Assembly (NCBI RefSeq): GCF_021347895.1
Contig: NC_067123.1
Coordinates: 40,788,027 to 40,852,026, forward strand
Length of the DNA stretch: 64,000 nucleotides
Direction: 5' to 3'
Source: Acanthochromis polyacanthus
Lineage: Eukaryota > Chordata > Actinopteri > Pomacentridae
Both the position numbers and the translations under genes were made by a program. The notes beneath the pieces were generated by a model that was not told the origin of the DNA, did not search any database, and worked only from the letters and a program-made list of their open reading frames with translations. Below are positions 20,517-31,609 of this stretch, one piece after another. Within the stretch, counting starts at the first letter, position 1, and every line of letters starts with the position of its first letter.

Positions 20517-21767
20517 ATAAACCAGATAAATAAAAAGTCAGTACCAGAGGAGCTATGCATGAAATAAAACATAACATCACCACTTCAGCACACCTTAAAA
20601 CCAGGACAGATGTTGAACCTCTCTGGTCTAAAACCTGATCACTGATCATCTCATTGATTTATTCTGATTCTGAAACCTGATTGCAGAATGACGAAGGCGT
20701 CTGAGTCAACTTCTTCCAGTGATGAACATCATATTCCTCAAAACAGAGGAGGAGCAGTTACATTATTAATGAAATCGTCATATTTCTGATGGGTCCTAAA
20801 TGAATCATGTGTGAGTTCAGCTCCAGCAGGACAGTTTACCAAATCTAAGCTGACGACTGCCAGATTTCAGCAATAACTCAATGTCTCCTTCAGAACGGAG
20901 ACGTGGTAAAAAAACAAGAAGTTATTCACTGACTACGCAGATTAATGACACATTCAAATCAGTTATCAAGCGTCCTGGAGCAGTTTGATTCCTGCTAGAA
21001 TCTGATGGAACCACAGACCTGATTATCAAATGTCTTTGATTCCCAGCATTAGAACTGAACCATTCCACACAGAACAGAAAACAGTAAAACTGGTATTTAA
21101 CCTAAAACCTCAGTGTTCTGTGATTCAGTGCTCTGATAAGATCAGCTTTTATTTTAGAAAACTGAACCAGTGTGCTCAAGGTCAGTGTGCCTCCAGATGA
21201 ATCAAACTTCCTCATTTACTGTAAACAGGCAGGAGTCACTGTAAATGTGAAATCTGTGGTCAGACTTTCTGCAGAAACATGGGTGTGGGCTCCCTTTCTT
21301 CATCTGTAGAACAGGGAAGGATCTGATTCATTTATGCTGACAACATGCTTCAGTCATAGATTTATGGTCAGAACAGAAACAAAACGTCACTGAAGGGTCT
21401 GGACACACCTGCTGGTTATTCTCCACAAACCACACGGAATTATGGGAATGTTTAAACGACGAATGTTATATTTATAGATATTTATCACTCATTTATAAGT
21501 CTAAACAGTCAGAACATACTGGCAAGGATTCAAATTTAGTCAGAACGTGATCAAAGCTTTTAAAGTCTATTGATTTAATAGATTAATTAAAATGATGTGA
21601 AAATTAGTTGCAAAGCCACTGAAGAGTAAAACCTGTCTGTATGTGTGACATAACAGGAGAAATATCAAAGAGAAGCTGAGCCTTAAGGATCTTAGTGCAG
21701 TAAAATACACCATGTGCTGCTCTCTGTGTCCCCCTGCTGGCTGATGTTTGATTTACACCATAAACTG
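20517..21767. other. Intergenic, nothing recognised
   Basis: No exon, RNA gene or repeat boundary could be supported on either strand. Confidence 0.4.

Positions 21768-21804
<37 letters not shown>
21768..21804. repeat. (AAT)n microsatellite
   Basis: About twelve AAT units, abutting the 5' end of the next repeat. Confidence 0.95.
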
Positions 21805-21805
<1 letters not shown>

Positions 21806-22685
21806 CAATTTTCAATTTTTCAATTTTATTTATATAGCGTCAATTACAGTCAACTCGTCTCAAGACGCTTTACAGAACCCAAATGCCTGACCCCCAGAGC
21901 AAGCCCAAAGGCGACAGTGGCAAGGAAAAACACCCTTTTAACAGGGAAGAAACCTCGAGCAGAACCCGGCTCTATATAGGGGGGACCCATCTGCCTGCTG
22001 GCCGGGGGGGTTGAGAAGGACAGAAGAGGGCAAGGGGGAGGGATGGGAGAAGAGGGAGGGGTGGGAAAGCAAGGAAAACACAACACACATTTGGATACAT
22101 GCATGACAGGATATGTGACACAGACAAAGTATAAGCTAACATTGAAAACTGACTCATAATTTACTCTTATGATGTACGGCTCTGACATTAAACATACTCC
22201 ATATATAGCTAGCAGTAAAATTCAAACAGTATGTAAGTTAGCATAACAGTATAGTGAAGGCAATGCAGAGTTGACTGGTGGAAAAAGGGAGTTGGAAGCA
22301 GAGGGCTGGAGGAAGGTCAGCAGCAGCATCCCACAGTGGACATGATGGAGACTGGACCAGCTGGTGGAACATCAACCACAGATCTGAAGCATCCAGCTCT
22401 GGGACCAGGGACACTCGGAGAAATAGCACAGGGGGAAACAGAGTGAATGTACTGCAATAACGGTATACATATTAAATGTAAAGGTAGATAGAGAAGGGCT
22501 CAGTGCGTCAAGAAAAGTCCCCCAGCAGCCTATAGGCCTATAGCAGCATGACTAGAGGCAGAACGAAGGGACGTCCAAGAAGGAGTCAGCTGTGCAATGA
22601 AGACACAAGCCGAACCCCTGTGGGTCACCCAGTCAGCCCCAACTATAAGATTTGTCAAAAAGGAACGTTTTAAGCCTGGTCTTAA
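21805..22685. mobile_element. Widespread teleost interspersed repeat (TTTATATAGCG type)
   Basis: Starts TTTTATTTATATAGCG and continues with CTCGTCTCAAGACGCTTTAC, GGGAAGAAACCTCGAGCAGA and the late block AACGTTTTAAGCCTGGTCTT. I recognise this as a very common fish repeat but cannot name its superfamily. It encodes no protein. Confidence 0.65.
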
Positions 22686-22687
22686 AA

Positions 22688-22730
<43 letters not shown>

Positions 22731-22800
22731 GATTAGATTAATATAGCGCTTTTTTGGCCACTCAAAGCGCTTCACAATGGAAAAGGAGCTGGTTGGTGCA
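22686..22800. repeat. (AAT)n plus fragment of an ATATAGCGC repeat
   Basis: An AAT tract (to about 22,729) is followed by TAATATAGCGCTTTTTTGGC and CACTCAAAGCGCTTCACAAT, the start of a second related repeat. Confidence 0.7.
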
Positions 22801-22916
22801 GAAAACATCAGGAAATGCTCATATTTCCACCAACCAGCCCCACAGTTCCATTAAAATCTGCAGTCAGTCAGAATGATGGTTTATATTCACAAGAAATAAA
22901 GAAACTCACTTGCTTT

Positions 22917-23160
22917 AACCCTCCTGTTGTCCTCATTTACGGGCACCAAAAAATATTGTTTCCTTCCCTGAAAAAAATCCAAAAATTCTGCCAAAAAATT
23001 CAAAAAAATTGCAAAACCTTCATGAAGAAAATTAAAATAATTCCTGAAGTTTCATTTTTAAAAAATCCCCCAAATTTGGCCAGAAAATTCTTGTAAATGT
23101 TTTCAAAAAATGAGTAAAAATCTTCCAAAAAATCCAAAAAATATCTAAAGTGATTCCATC
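22917..23160. mobile_element. piggyBac-like terminal fragment
   Basis: TTAA is directly followed by CCCTCCTGTTGTCCTCATTT, the CCY-type start with TTAA target expected of piggyBac-family MITEs. The matching right terminus was not found. A block of about 60 bases (TTCACAAGAAATAAAGAAAC..) occurs just left of it and again, diverged, at about 23,205-23,270. Confidence 0.5.
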
Positions 23161-26154
23161 TATATCAGTAAAACTTCTATTTTCTTTAAGAACATTCACA
23201 TAAAAATCAAATCAGATTGATGGTTCATATTCACAGGAAACAAAGAAACTCACCTGCTTTAAACAGAGCTCAGACAGATGCCTGTTTATATGAATATTCA
23301 CAGACATCACAGGATTCACTCAGAACATCTCAGCGCTGATTTACCTCAGAGGGTTGAAATGAGGATTTGTTCCTGCGTTGCCTGGCGTTGCTGCTAAACT
23401 CCTGCAGATCCAGAGCAGGTCGGTGATGAGGCCACCGGTTCATTCCTGCAGCTCCACCGTGAAGATCAGAAGAATGACCGGCTGGCTTCACAGATTCATC
23501 ACCAGCTGTTTTACTGCTAACACAAGGTTTAGTTCAAGCTGCTGCTGGGAAACAACGGATGCTGAATGATTTCGACCAATAAAAATCAATCGTCTTTCTT
23601 TGTCCAAATGTTCCAACTTCAGATGGAAATAAACAAACTAAATGTAAAGAAAGCAAATATTCATTTAAAAGCTTCTCCCTGCTCTCTTATTTGTTGTTGC
23701 ACTGATAAACTCGTCCTCAGTTATCAAATGATTCTACAGACAGCTGCCACATTATTTCTACTATTTTTATAAAATCTGTTACAAACTCAGATAAACGTTG
23801 GTTCTTGATGTTCAATTTGCTGCACAATAAAGCTTGTAATGATTTAAATACTAGAGAAAAGAATCAGCTTGATGTAGTTTTTATTGTAATGCAGTGGTTT
23901 GGATGTCGTGTTGCGCTTCTCTTCCTGGTCTGCAGCGCTCTCTGCTGTCTGAACACTGAAACTACACCAACTCTGATCAACATCCCATAGTTAGTGAGAC
24001 GTGAACAAATCATTACTGTAAAGGCAGTTTGACTAAAATAGAGTTTTTTTAGTGTTAGATTAGGTGAAGCTGCTGATGAGGATTTTAAGAACTCAATGAT
24101 GACGTGTTCCAGTCTGAAATCTGCCGGTTTATTCACAGTTTTATTTGGCGATGGAGACTCAGACACTTCCTGTATTCAAAGATTCTCCGTGTGTCTCTGA
24201 TCCACAGAGCTCAGGGCTCTTCTGAATTCAGTTAAAAATCTATAAAAAGCTTCAGCTCGGTTTCATCTGTTGCTGCTTTTAGATATTTGACTGTATTCCA
24301 CATTTTCAAACAAACTAAACTAAAGCTCCCATTAATCAATATTCAAATTAACTGCCAACTGTTTTGATGATTACAAATAATTAGATTCTGATTCAGCTTC
24401 TGAAATGTTTTCTTTAGTTTTTGGGGAAACACTAATCAACATTTTTCAGAGATTTTGAATCAATTCAGTCCAGAAAATAATCAGATGAATGAAAAACGAC
24501 TTAAATGAAGTTCTGACTAAAACAACTAATGAATGTGAACTTTTCCTGTCGATAGTTTCCAGTTCTGTCTTGAAAAACTTCAACAGATCACTGATAAACG
24601 TGTCAGACTTTACAGTGCATAAACCTGTTTACTGCTGCCCTTCCCCCACATTAAACCTATGAGCAGTAACTCATACCTGCAATAACTGCGACCTCATCCT
24701 CTTCTATACAAATAAATCATCGTCTGCATATATTCTTTTTTGTTTTTTCTTATTTATTTGTGTGTATTTGGAGCTGCTTTAACGGTGAACTTTCCTCGCT
24801 GTGGGATCAATAAAGCTGATCGAATCTTTCTTTAACTCTAATCCATCTGTTGGTTATCACAGAACACACCAGTGTTATTGTAGAAAAGATGCATAAAACA
24901 TGACCACCAGCCAGAGGTTTTTTTGGTACATTGACTGTTTTTTTCTTCTTTTTTTCATTTTTTTATTCCAAACGTGTGTCTATATATTGAACATCAGAGG
25001 GCGACGCCCCTCCTACAGTCACCCACACCTCAATATCAATAATAATAATGATAACAATAGAATGATCAGAATAAGATCGGTCTGTCGGCTCGGTCCTGCT
25101 GATCGCTGAGCACTGCTGCTACAAACAGACAAACATGGTGAAACAGAACACACACCTGTATGGCTATATTTGTGAGGATGTTCATTGTGAGCCCCTTTAA
25201 ATGAAACCTGAACCCTCAGAGAGGCCCCTAAGGGCCCAACAAACCTCACACCGGTCCTCACAAATATACACATACAAATACACACTCCACTGACATTTCC
25301 ACCCATGACGCCCTTCAGGCTGCTGCTCCATCTTCTGAAACATTTCTATGCAAAATATAGAACAAAAAACAGAAAGCTACAGGTGCTGCTCTTCAAAAGT
25401 GTTTCATCTGTTTCCATGACAACCAGGCGACTGTAAAGCAATCACATCTGCTGACCGGCTGTGGCTCGTCAATCCCCACGAAAGAGAGGAAATAAAGTGA
25501 AGACAGAGCAGTACTCAGGTTGGACGCGCCGACAGGAAGGAAAGTACAATCACAAGTTTGTTTGTTTTCCACTTTGCCCTCCACGTTTACAGGAGAGTGT
25601 GTGGTGTGTACAGTGTGTCTGCGCTGGAATACTCACCTGAAACACACACAGCTGGACTGAGGTAGCTCTTCACCTCTGACAGGGTGGGTGAGATTATCAG
25701 GCTGGTTGGTTTCAAAGTTCCACCTAAAGTCTCTGCTGTGTGCTTTCTACAGAACGGTTGGCTGTCGAGATTATTTTTACAGAACTGTTTCTCTGAGTGA
25801 CAGTCATGATGGTTTTAGGGCAGATCGAGGCATTTTCAATTAATCGATATTAGCATCAGCCCTAAGCTGTCATTTTACTTCTAGATTTTGTTTTTTCAGT
25901 ACAACATCAGCACACCGGGTTTTTATTCTGTATTGACCCAGTGAATCCAGCTGATTTAACCTGTACACGCTGACCACAGGTCATTAAGTCTCACAGAAGA
26001 CGTTGTCATGGTGCCCCTTTAAGAGCAAACCGCTAAAATGCTTTCTGCTCGAGTTGCCACAGTGTTAAACAGTAAGAGGCTCCATCTGGAGGTGCAACCA
26101 GGAACTACAGCTATTGTAGTGCATATGATGAAGGAAAATGTCAGATATTAAATA
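23161..26154. other. Gene-poor DNA with one retroposon tail
   Basis: At about 24,640-24,830 a retroposon-like 3' end reads TTTCCTCGCTGTGGGATCAA then TAAAGCTGATCGAATC. Otherwise only unsupported open frames are present. Confidence 0.4.
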
Positions 26155-28027
26155 CAGGAGGTCCTCGGCTTACATCAGCGTTCTGCTCCTACTGATCTAC
26201 AGAAGACGATTTTTACCGTAAGTCTGAACTCCAGTGAAAATGTGAACAAATCTGTTCTGTGCATCACGATATCCATCAGTTCTTCATAAAGTCATGAACA
26301 CCAACAACTTCCATGCATGTATGAATCATTTTACTAGAAGATAACAGAACATTGTAACAGACTGATATTGTTGTTGATGTTGATGTTTTAATGTTTATTG
26401 TTCAGTTCCAGATTTACCTGATGTCAGTGAAGGTGCCATGCTTAGTTAGCTCACCTCTGATTGGCTGAGAGTCAGCAGTAGAGAGAGCTGGGAACGGAGG
26501 CTAATTCTGGAGCTAAGTTATGGGTTTTTTCTAGTTATTCTGGAGCTAAGTTATGGGTTTTTCTAGTTATTCTGGAGCTAAGTTATGGGGTTTTTCTAGT
26601 TCTTCTGGAGCTAAGTTATGGGTTTTTTCTAGTTATTCTGGAGCTAAGTTATGGGGTTTTTCTAGTTATTCTGGAGCTAAGTTGTGGGGGTTTTCTAGTT
26701 GTTCTGGAGCTAAGTTATGGGGTTTTTCTAGTTCTTCTGGAGCTAAGTTATGGGTTTTTTCTAGTTATTCTGGAGCTAAGTTGTGGGGGTTTTCTAGTTC
26801 TTCTGGAGCTAAGTTATGGGGTTTTTCTAGTTATTCTGGAGCTAAGTTGTGGGGGTTTTCTAGTTGTTCTGGAGCTAAGTTATGGGGTTTTTCTAGTTCT
26901 TCTGGAGCTAAGTTATGGGGTTTTTCTAGTTATTCTGGAGCTAAGTTGTGGGGGTTTTCTAGTTGTTCTGGAGCTAAGTTATGGGGTTTTTCTAGTTCTT
27001 CTGGAGCTAAGTTATGGGTTTTTTCTAGTTATTCTGGAGCTAAGTTATGGGTTTTTCTAGTTATTCTGGAGCTAAGTTATGAGGGTTTTTCTAGTTATTC
27101 TGGAGCTAAGTTATGGGGTTTTTCTAGTTATTCTGGAGCTAAGTTGTGGGGGTTTTCTAGTTGTTCTGGAGCTAAGTTATGGGTTTTTTCTAGTTATTCT
27201 GGAGCTAAGTTATGGGTTTTTTCTAGTTATTCTGGAGCTAAGTTATGGGTTTTTTCTAGTTATTCTGGAGCTAAGTTGTGGGGTTTTTCTAGTTATTCTG
27301 GAGCTAAGTTGTGGGGGTTTTCTAGTTGTTCTGGAGCTAAGTTATGGGTTTTTTCTAGTTATTCTGGAGCTAAGTTATGGGTTTTTTCTAGTTATTCTGG
27401 AGCTAAGTTATGGGTTTTTTCTAGTTATTCTGGAGCTAAGTTATGGGTTTTTCTAGTTATTCTGGAGCTAAGTTATGGGTTTTTCTAGTTATTCTGGAGC
27501 TAAGTTATGGGGTTTTTATAGTTATTCGAGAGCTAAGTTATGGGGTTTTTCTAGTTATTCTGGAGCTAAGTTATGGGGTTTTTCTAGTTATTCTGGCGTT
27601 GGCTACGGCCCACAGTATCCTGTGTGAAGGTTCAATAAACCAGCAGAGAACCAGATAAAGTCTCACTCATTCATCACAGAGGGTCACTACAATATGTTGA
27701 CCTGTTTTTACATCCTGACCCTTGTTGGTCAGTGTTTCTGTTCTCAGTGTTTTATTCTGTCTAATTTCACTTCCATGGAGACGCTTTCCTTTTCTTCCAG
27801 CATCAGAAGAGTCTGACTTACGCTGGGAGCCATAATGAAGGTAAAAAGTTAGTGAATGTAGCACAATCCAAGGTGGAGTACAACCAGAGAATGGAAACAA
27901 AGCCGTCTGATAGCGCCGTGTGACGACGTATTCATCCGCTCTGCTCATCAACTAGTTCCATGTAACCAGTTCTGATGTCACGATGAAACGCTGTAGGTCG
28001 AGGACGCTGTAAACTGAGGACCTCCTG
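26155..28027. mobile_element. TA-flanked DNA transposon (Tc1/mariner, Tigger-like), copy 1
   Basis: The left end CAGGAGGTCCTCGGCTTAC and right end GTAAACTGAGGACCTCCTG are inverted repeats flanked by TA on both sides, as for Tc1/mariner/pogo elements. No transposase is left, so it is non-autonomous. About 1.1 kb in its middle is a 33-bp minisatellite. Copies 2 (47,089-48,520) and 3 (58,508-58,738) lack that array. Confidence 0.75.
26501..27597. repeat. 33-bp minisatellite inside the TA-flanked transposon
   Basis: About 33 copies of a unit with TCTGGAGCTAAGTTATGGGG and TTTTTCTAGTTAT. Because 33 is a multiple of three, a plus-strand frame stays open for 311 codons (26,553-27,488) as GFSSYSGAKLW repeats. 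Units of 32 and 34 bases shift it locally. No start context or conserved protein supports translation. Confidence 0.95.
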
Positions 28028-30709
28028 TATATGTGTAAATGGCCCTGATCAGATTGGGGACAGTTTAGATATGAGAGTGGATTATTTCTTATTTCCACAA
28101 CAGAAACAAAATGTGAGATAATATTATCCTTTTAGGCAGTCAGACCAGGATCCACACAGGGGAAACTCAGTGACTTTATGTAGCTGAAAGACTTGCTGTT
28201 GGTTAAAGCCGGGTTTATTGACCTGGTTTGTTGATGGTAATGACCCAACAACAAGACAATCCTTCGTATTAGCCCACTGTGCAGCTAACGTGGCTAATGG
28301 TACCATTAGCTTTGAACGTATGCCCACAAGTCAGAGCTCTGTGGAAAGCAATGCTGAGGACAGAGATTTAAAACTAATAAACCAGTGTTCACATGTTTGA
28401 TTCTCTCCTGCTCTCTGTGCTCACATCAACTTTATTTTAATGCAACTGAATTCCCAATAAAGCTGCCATTATGTACATATTTTTGTGTTATCAGACATAG
28501 GAATGAGGATGAAATATCGACTGAATCACTCACTGAGATCACATGTTGACCACCAGTTAGTTCAGTTATTTCCAAACTGCTGTTTAGCAGATATAAAATA
28601 TAGATTTTTGAACAAGCACATGACTTTGTGGTTAAATTCAGAGATATTTCTGTGTAAAATTATTGTGTAGGAAACTACAAGTGTCCAAACTTTTTTTGCT
28701 CTCATACTGTGCTCATAATAAAGGCGTGGACTCCTCCAGAGTAGAAGTCACTCAGAAAACAGCTAAATATTTCATGTACTTTTTTGAGTCTTTCAGCCAC
28801 AAACTTCCACTGTGGAGCCACTTGGAGGATCCTGTCGTCTCCCTGAGGGGAAAACTGTCCAGGAGTTCCCGAAACTTTTCAAAAATACAGAATATTTTAC
28901 ATTTTGAGAAACAGCCTAGTCCCACAAAAATACAAATGATAAAACTGATGCTTCCTGTTTCACCGTGAATAAACCAAAACCCTTTAAACGGTCAAAATGC
29001 TCTGAGATTTAGGGAAACCATAACAATGACCTGTGAGTTTGGACTAGTTCTCTAATTTTTTAAGATTTACTTTTAGTTTATTCTGAGCAGCACCTCTACA
29101 GTGTTTCTAAATGTTAGCTGCCTCTGGTGAAAAGCTTTTGCTTCATCCATCCCCTTTTCAAACCAAGATATAATTTTATGTCTGTTGTCAAAAGAGCTGT
29201 GTGCAGGTTTGAAATAAATTTACTGAACTGAACTGAATTGAATCTGGTGCAGGTGTGGACATCACAGCTGGGCTGGTTTTGGGTCCAGTTGGCAGCCAGT
29301 TTACCGGAGTTCCACCGGTACTTTATTTAATTTGGCTGCAGTTTGACTGAAGTCTGGTATGAGTTTGGAAATCCTAAATATCAAATTGGGCTCGCGAAGC
29401 AACGTGGAAGCCATTTGGCACATACAGTGACAATATATGTACACCTCTCCTCAACAGTTTTTGTTTTCCTTCAAATTAGTCCAACTCTCTACTTCAAAAT
29501 AACAATATTGGAACCTTGGCTTGTCATACTAGTCACGTAATGAAGTCTACTGACGTTAGAGGCCCTAAAGAGTTGGTGAAATGTTGACCAAAGACTGTAT
29601 TTTTGGTAGGAAATACGGATCCATCCATCTTTAGGCGCTGACAGGAAGTTTTAGGGGCCTTAAAACCACCCTCATTTGAAATGGTGCACTTTTTCCCCAA
29701 AATGTTTTAAATTTTAACACCTGCTGGAGCCTTTTAAAGATTTAAATTAGTTGCAAACTATTTTTTCAGTGTTATCACATTTCATGTCTGTGGGTTTTAA
29801 GAAACCCTTAATCCCAAATTAACAGGTTTGAAAATATGAAATTCTGCAAAAATAATTCACATCATTTAGTTTTGGGTCCTGAATAACAAATACGTAAAAT
29901 CTGAGATGGTGTTCCAACAAATATCTTGAATTCTCTCTGAATTAACACAAACTGACCATAAAAAAAATGCTATTTTTACTGGAAAACAACGCAGAAAAGG
30001 GTTGCTTTGTGGTTCTCGTAGTGATCAGTTAAAATGGTTCAAACTTTTTGGAAGAAAGGTTCAACATTTTGGTGTCTGATGAGCTGAGATCTATCTGAAG
30101 TGTTGAAATCAGTCATTGGTCATATTGGTGGCCACCAAACAGAGATTCATATTAGACAGAATCTACCTTATGCTAAGCTAGGTGCTACAGTCTGACTCAA
30201 CATTTTACCAAAACGGTGAATTATTCCTTCAAAGAACTAGAGCTGGAAATGCTTGAATTTGACTGGACTGACTGGCTGCTACACCTAAGAGATCCCAAAA
30301 CTTTGACCACTTGATGTGAAAATGATCAACTCTCGTCTCTCCTCATTCTGTGAACTTCCAACATTTGACTCTTTATGGTTCTGTTATTGATGAATTGCTC
30401 ATCACACGGTAAAGAACTACCTCAGCACAGCTCTGGTTAGTCCACGGATCCCAGCAGCAGTCAGGAGTCTGTACAAACAGCAACAGAGTCAGAAAGAGCT
30501 ACATCCTCCACAGACGTCCAGATGGGAGACAAAGACCATGAGAACTGTACAGCTGCTCTGCTTCTGTACAAACACCTGCCTCAGGATTCAGACAAACCCA
30601 GTCTGTGGGCGAAGAGCAAAGTGAAGAACCAGACCGTCCTCTGCTGGTTTAATCCAAATGTTTGTTTAACAGGTCAGAGTGGTTTGAACCACCACCACCC
30701 CTGTGAAGG
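28028..30709. other. 3' flank of GRIK5, no supported gene
   Basis: This stretch lies downstream of the GRIK5 stop on the minus strand and must contain its 3' UTR. TTTATT (AATAAA on the minus strand) occurs near 29,322 and 29,083, but the true poly(A) site cannot be chosen by eye. Plus-strand open frames show no domain. Confidence 0.4.
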
Positions 30710-31609
30710 TTACTGGTATGATCCACCGGTCCAAAGTGGCTTTGACCCAGCAAACGGGTCCAAATGGTTTCCTCCGTCCACCCCTGCTGAGAGTCTGATT
30801 TGGACCGATTTAAAGTTTAACTTCATGACCTCTGACCCTCCAACAGCGTCCTTCCGCTCAGTCATGCCCCCCCAGTAAGTCTGTGGGTGGGTGTGTTGGT
30901 GTCTTGGCGGGGGGCAGCGGTCTGGGTGGAGGCGCTGGTTTGTTTTTGGCCCTCCCGGGGCTCGCCGTCCCCCCGTCGCTGTCGGCTCTGTCCGTCGAGA
31001 TCGGGGGAGGTGGCGGCGGGAGGCGGGGCAGCGACATGGAGCCGTGGTGGTAGTGGAGGTGATGGTGAGGGTTGTGGCGGTGCTGGTGGTGGCCCGGCGC
31101 CACCACCGAGGGGGGATGCGGGAGCAGGAGGACGCAGAGGAGGATGAGGACGGGGGAGGTGGCGGGGGAGGAGTGAGGGTGGCCGGCCGCAGGCTCTGGA
31201 TCCGCCGACACTCCTGGCAGATCCGTACGTGGCTGCAGCTCTGCAGGAAGCTGCGCGGCGGAGCGGGCGGAGCCACCAGCGCCGACGCCGGGGGAGGCGT
31301 GCTGGTGGTGGCGTTGACTCCCAGCGGGTCCTCCAGGAGCCTCTGTGGCCCCGGGCCCAAATCAGGGCCTCCCCCGAGCCCCGCCAACCCGCCCGTCAGC
31401 GGCCCGGTGCCGCTGTACAGTTTGCCGTTGCTGAGGCGCATCTCTCGGACCAGGCGGATGGGCCGAGGGCCGGCTAGGGCCAGACGGGACGGGTGGCGGA
31501 GGACTCCTCCCCCGGCGCTGGTGAGGGGCCGCCGGCGACGAGAGCGGGAACTCTTCTTACAAGAAACGGCGTTTCGAAACTCCGTCAGCATCTCCTGACA
31601 GACGGACAC
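30710..31609 (-). CDS. grik5: GRIK5 terminal exon: cytoplasmic tail
   Basis: Starts [17 protein letters not shown] after acceptor TCTCAG|. GRIK5-typical blocks continue to [10 protein letters not shown], followed by a Pro/Ser-rich stretch. Beyond the six-G run at about 31,110 (plus strand) the open frame to 30,710 becomes Arg/Thr-rich and unlike a conserved tail. Another frame, ending at 30,858, is richer in G/C third positions and reads [20 protein letters not shown]. The exact C-terminus is therefore uncertain. The exon start is certain; the end is 30,710 as read, or about 30,858 with an indel. Confidence 0.8.
   Translation of the reverse strand: MSVCQEMLTEFRNAVSCKKSSRSRRRRPLTSAGGGVLRHPSRLALAGPRPIRLVREMRLSNGKLYSGTGPLTGGLAGLGGGPDLGPGPQRLLEDPLGVNATTSTPPPASALVAPPAPPRSFLQSCSHVRICQECRRIQSLRPATLTPPPPPPPSSSSSASSCSRIPPRWWRRATTSTATTLTITSTTTTAPCRCPASRRHLPRSRRTEPTATGGRRAPGGPKTNQRLHPDRCPPPRHQHTHPQTYWGGMTERKDAVGGSEVMKLNFKSVQIRLSAGVDGGNHLDPFAGSKPLWTGGSYQ

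Noticed and set aside
26553..27488. 311-codon open frame as a protein gene
   Set aside because: It is a by-product of a 33-bp tandem repeat without stops; no initiation context, splice sites or conserved sequence. Kept only as a repeat and a speculative finding.
30891..31598. 235-codon plus-strand open frame
   Set aside because: Shadow of the GC-rich GRIK5 tail exon on the opposite strand.
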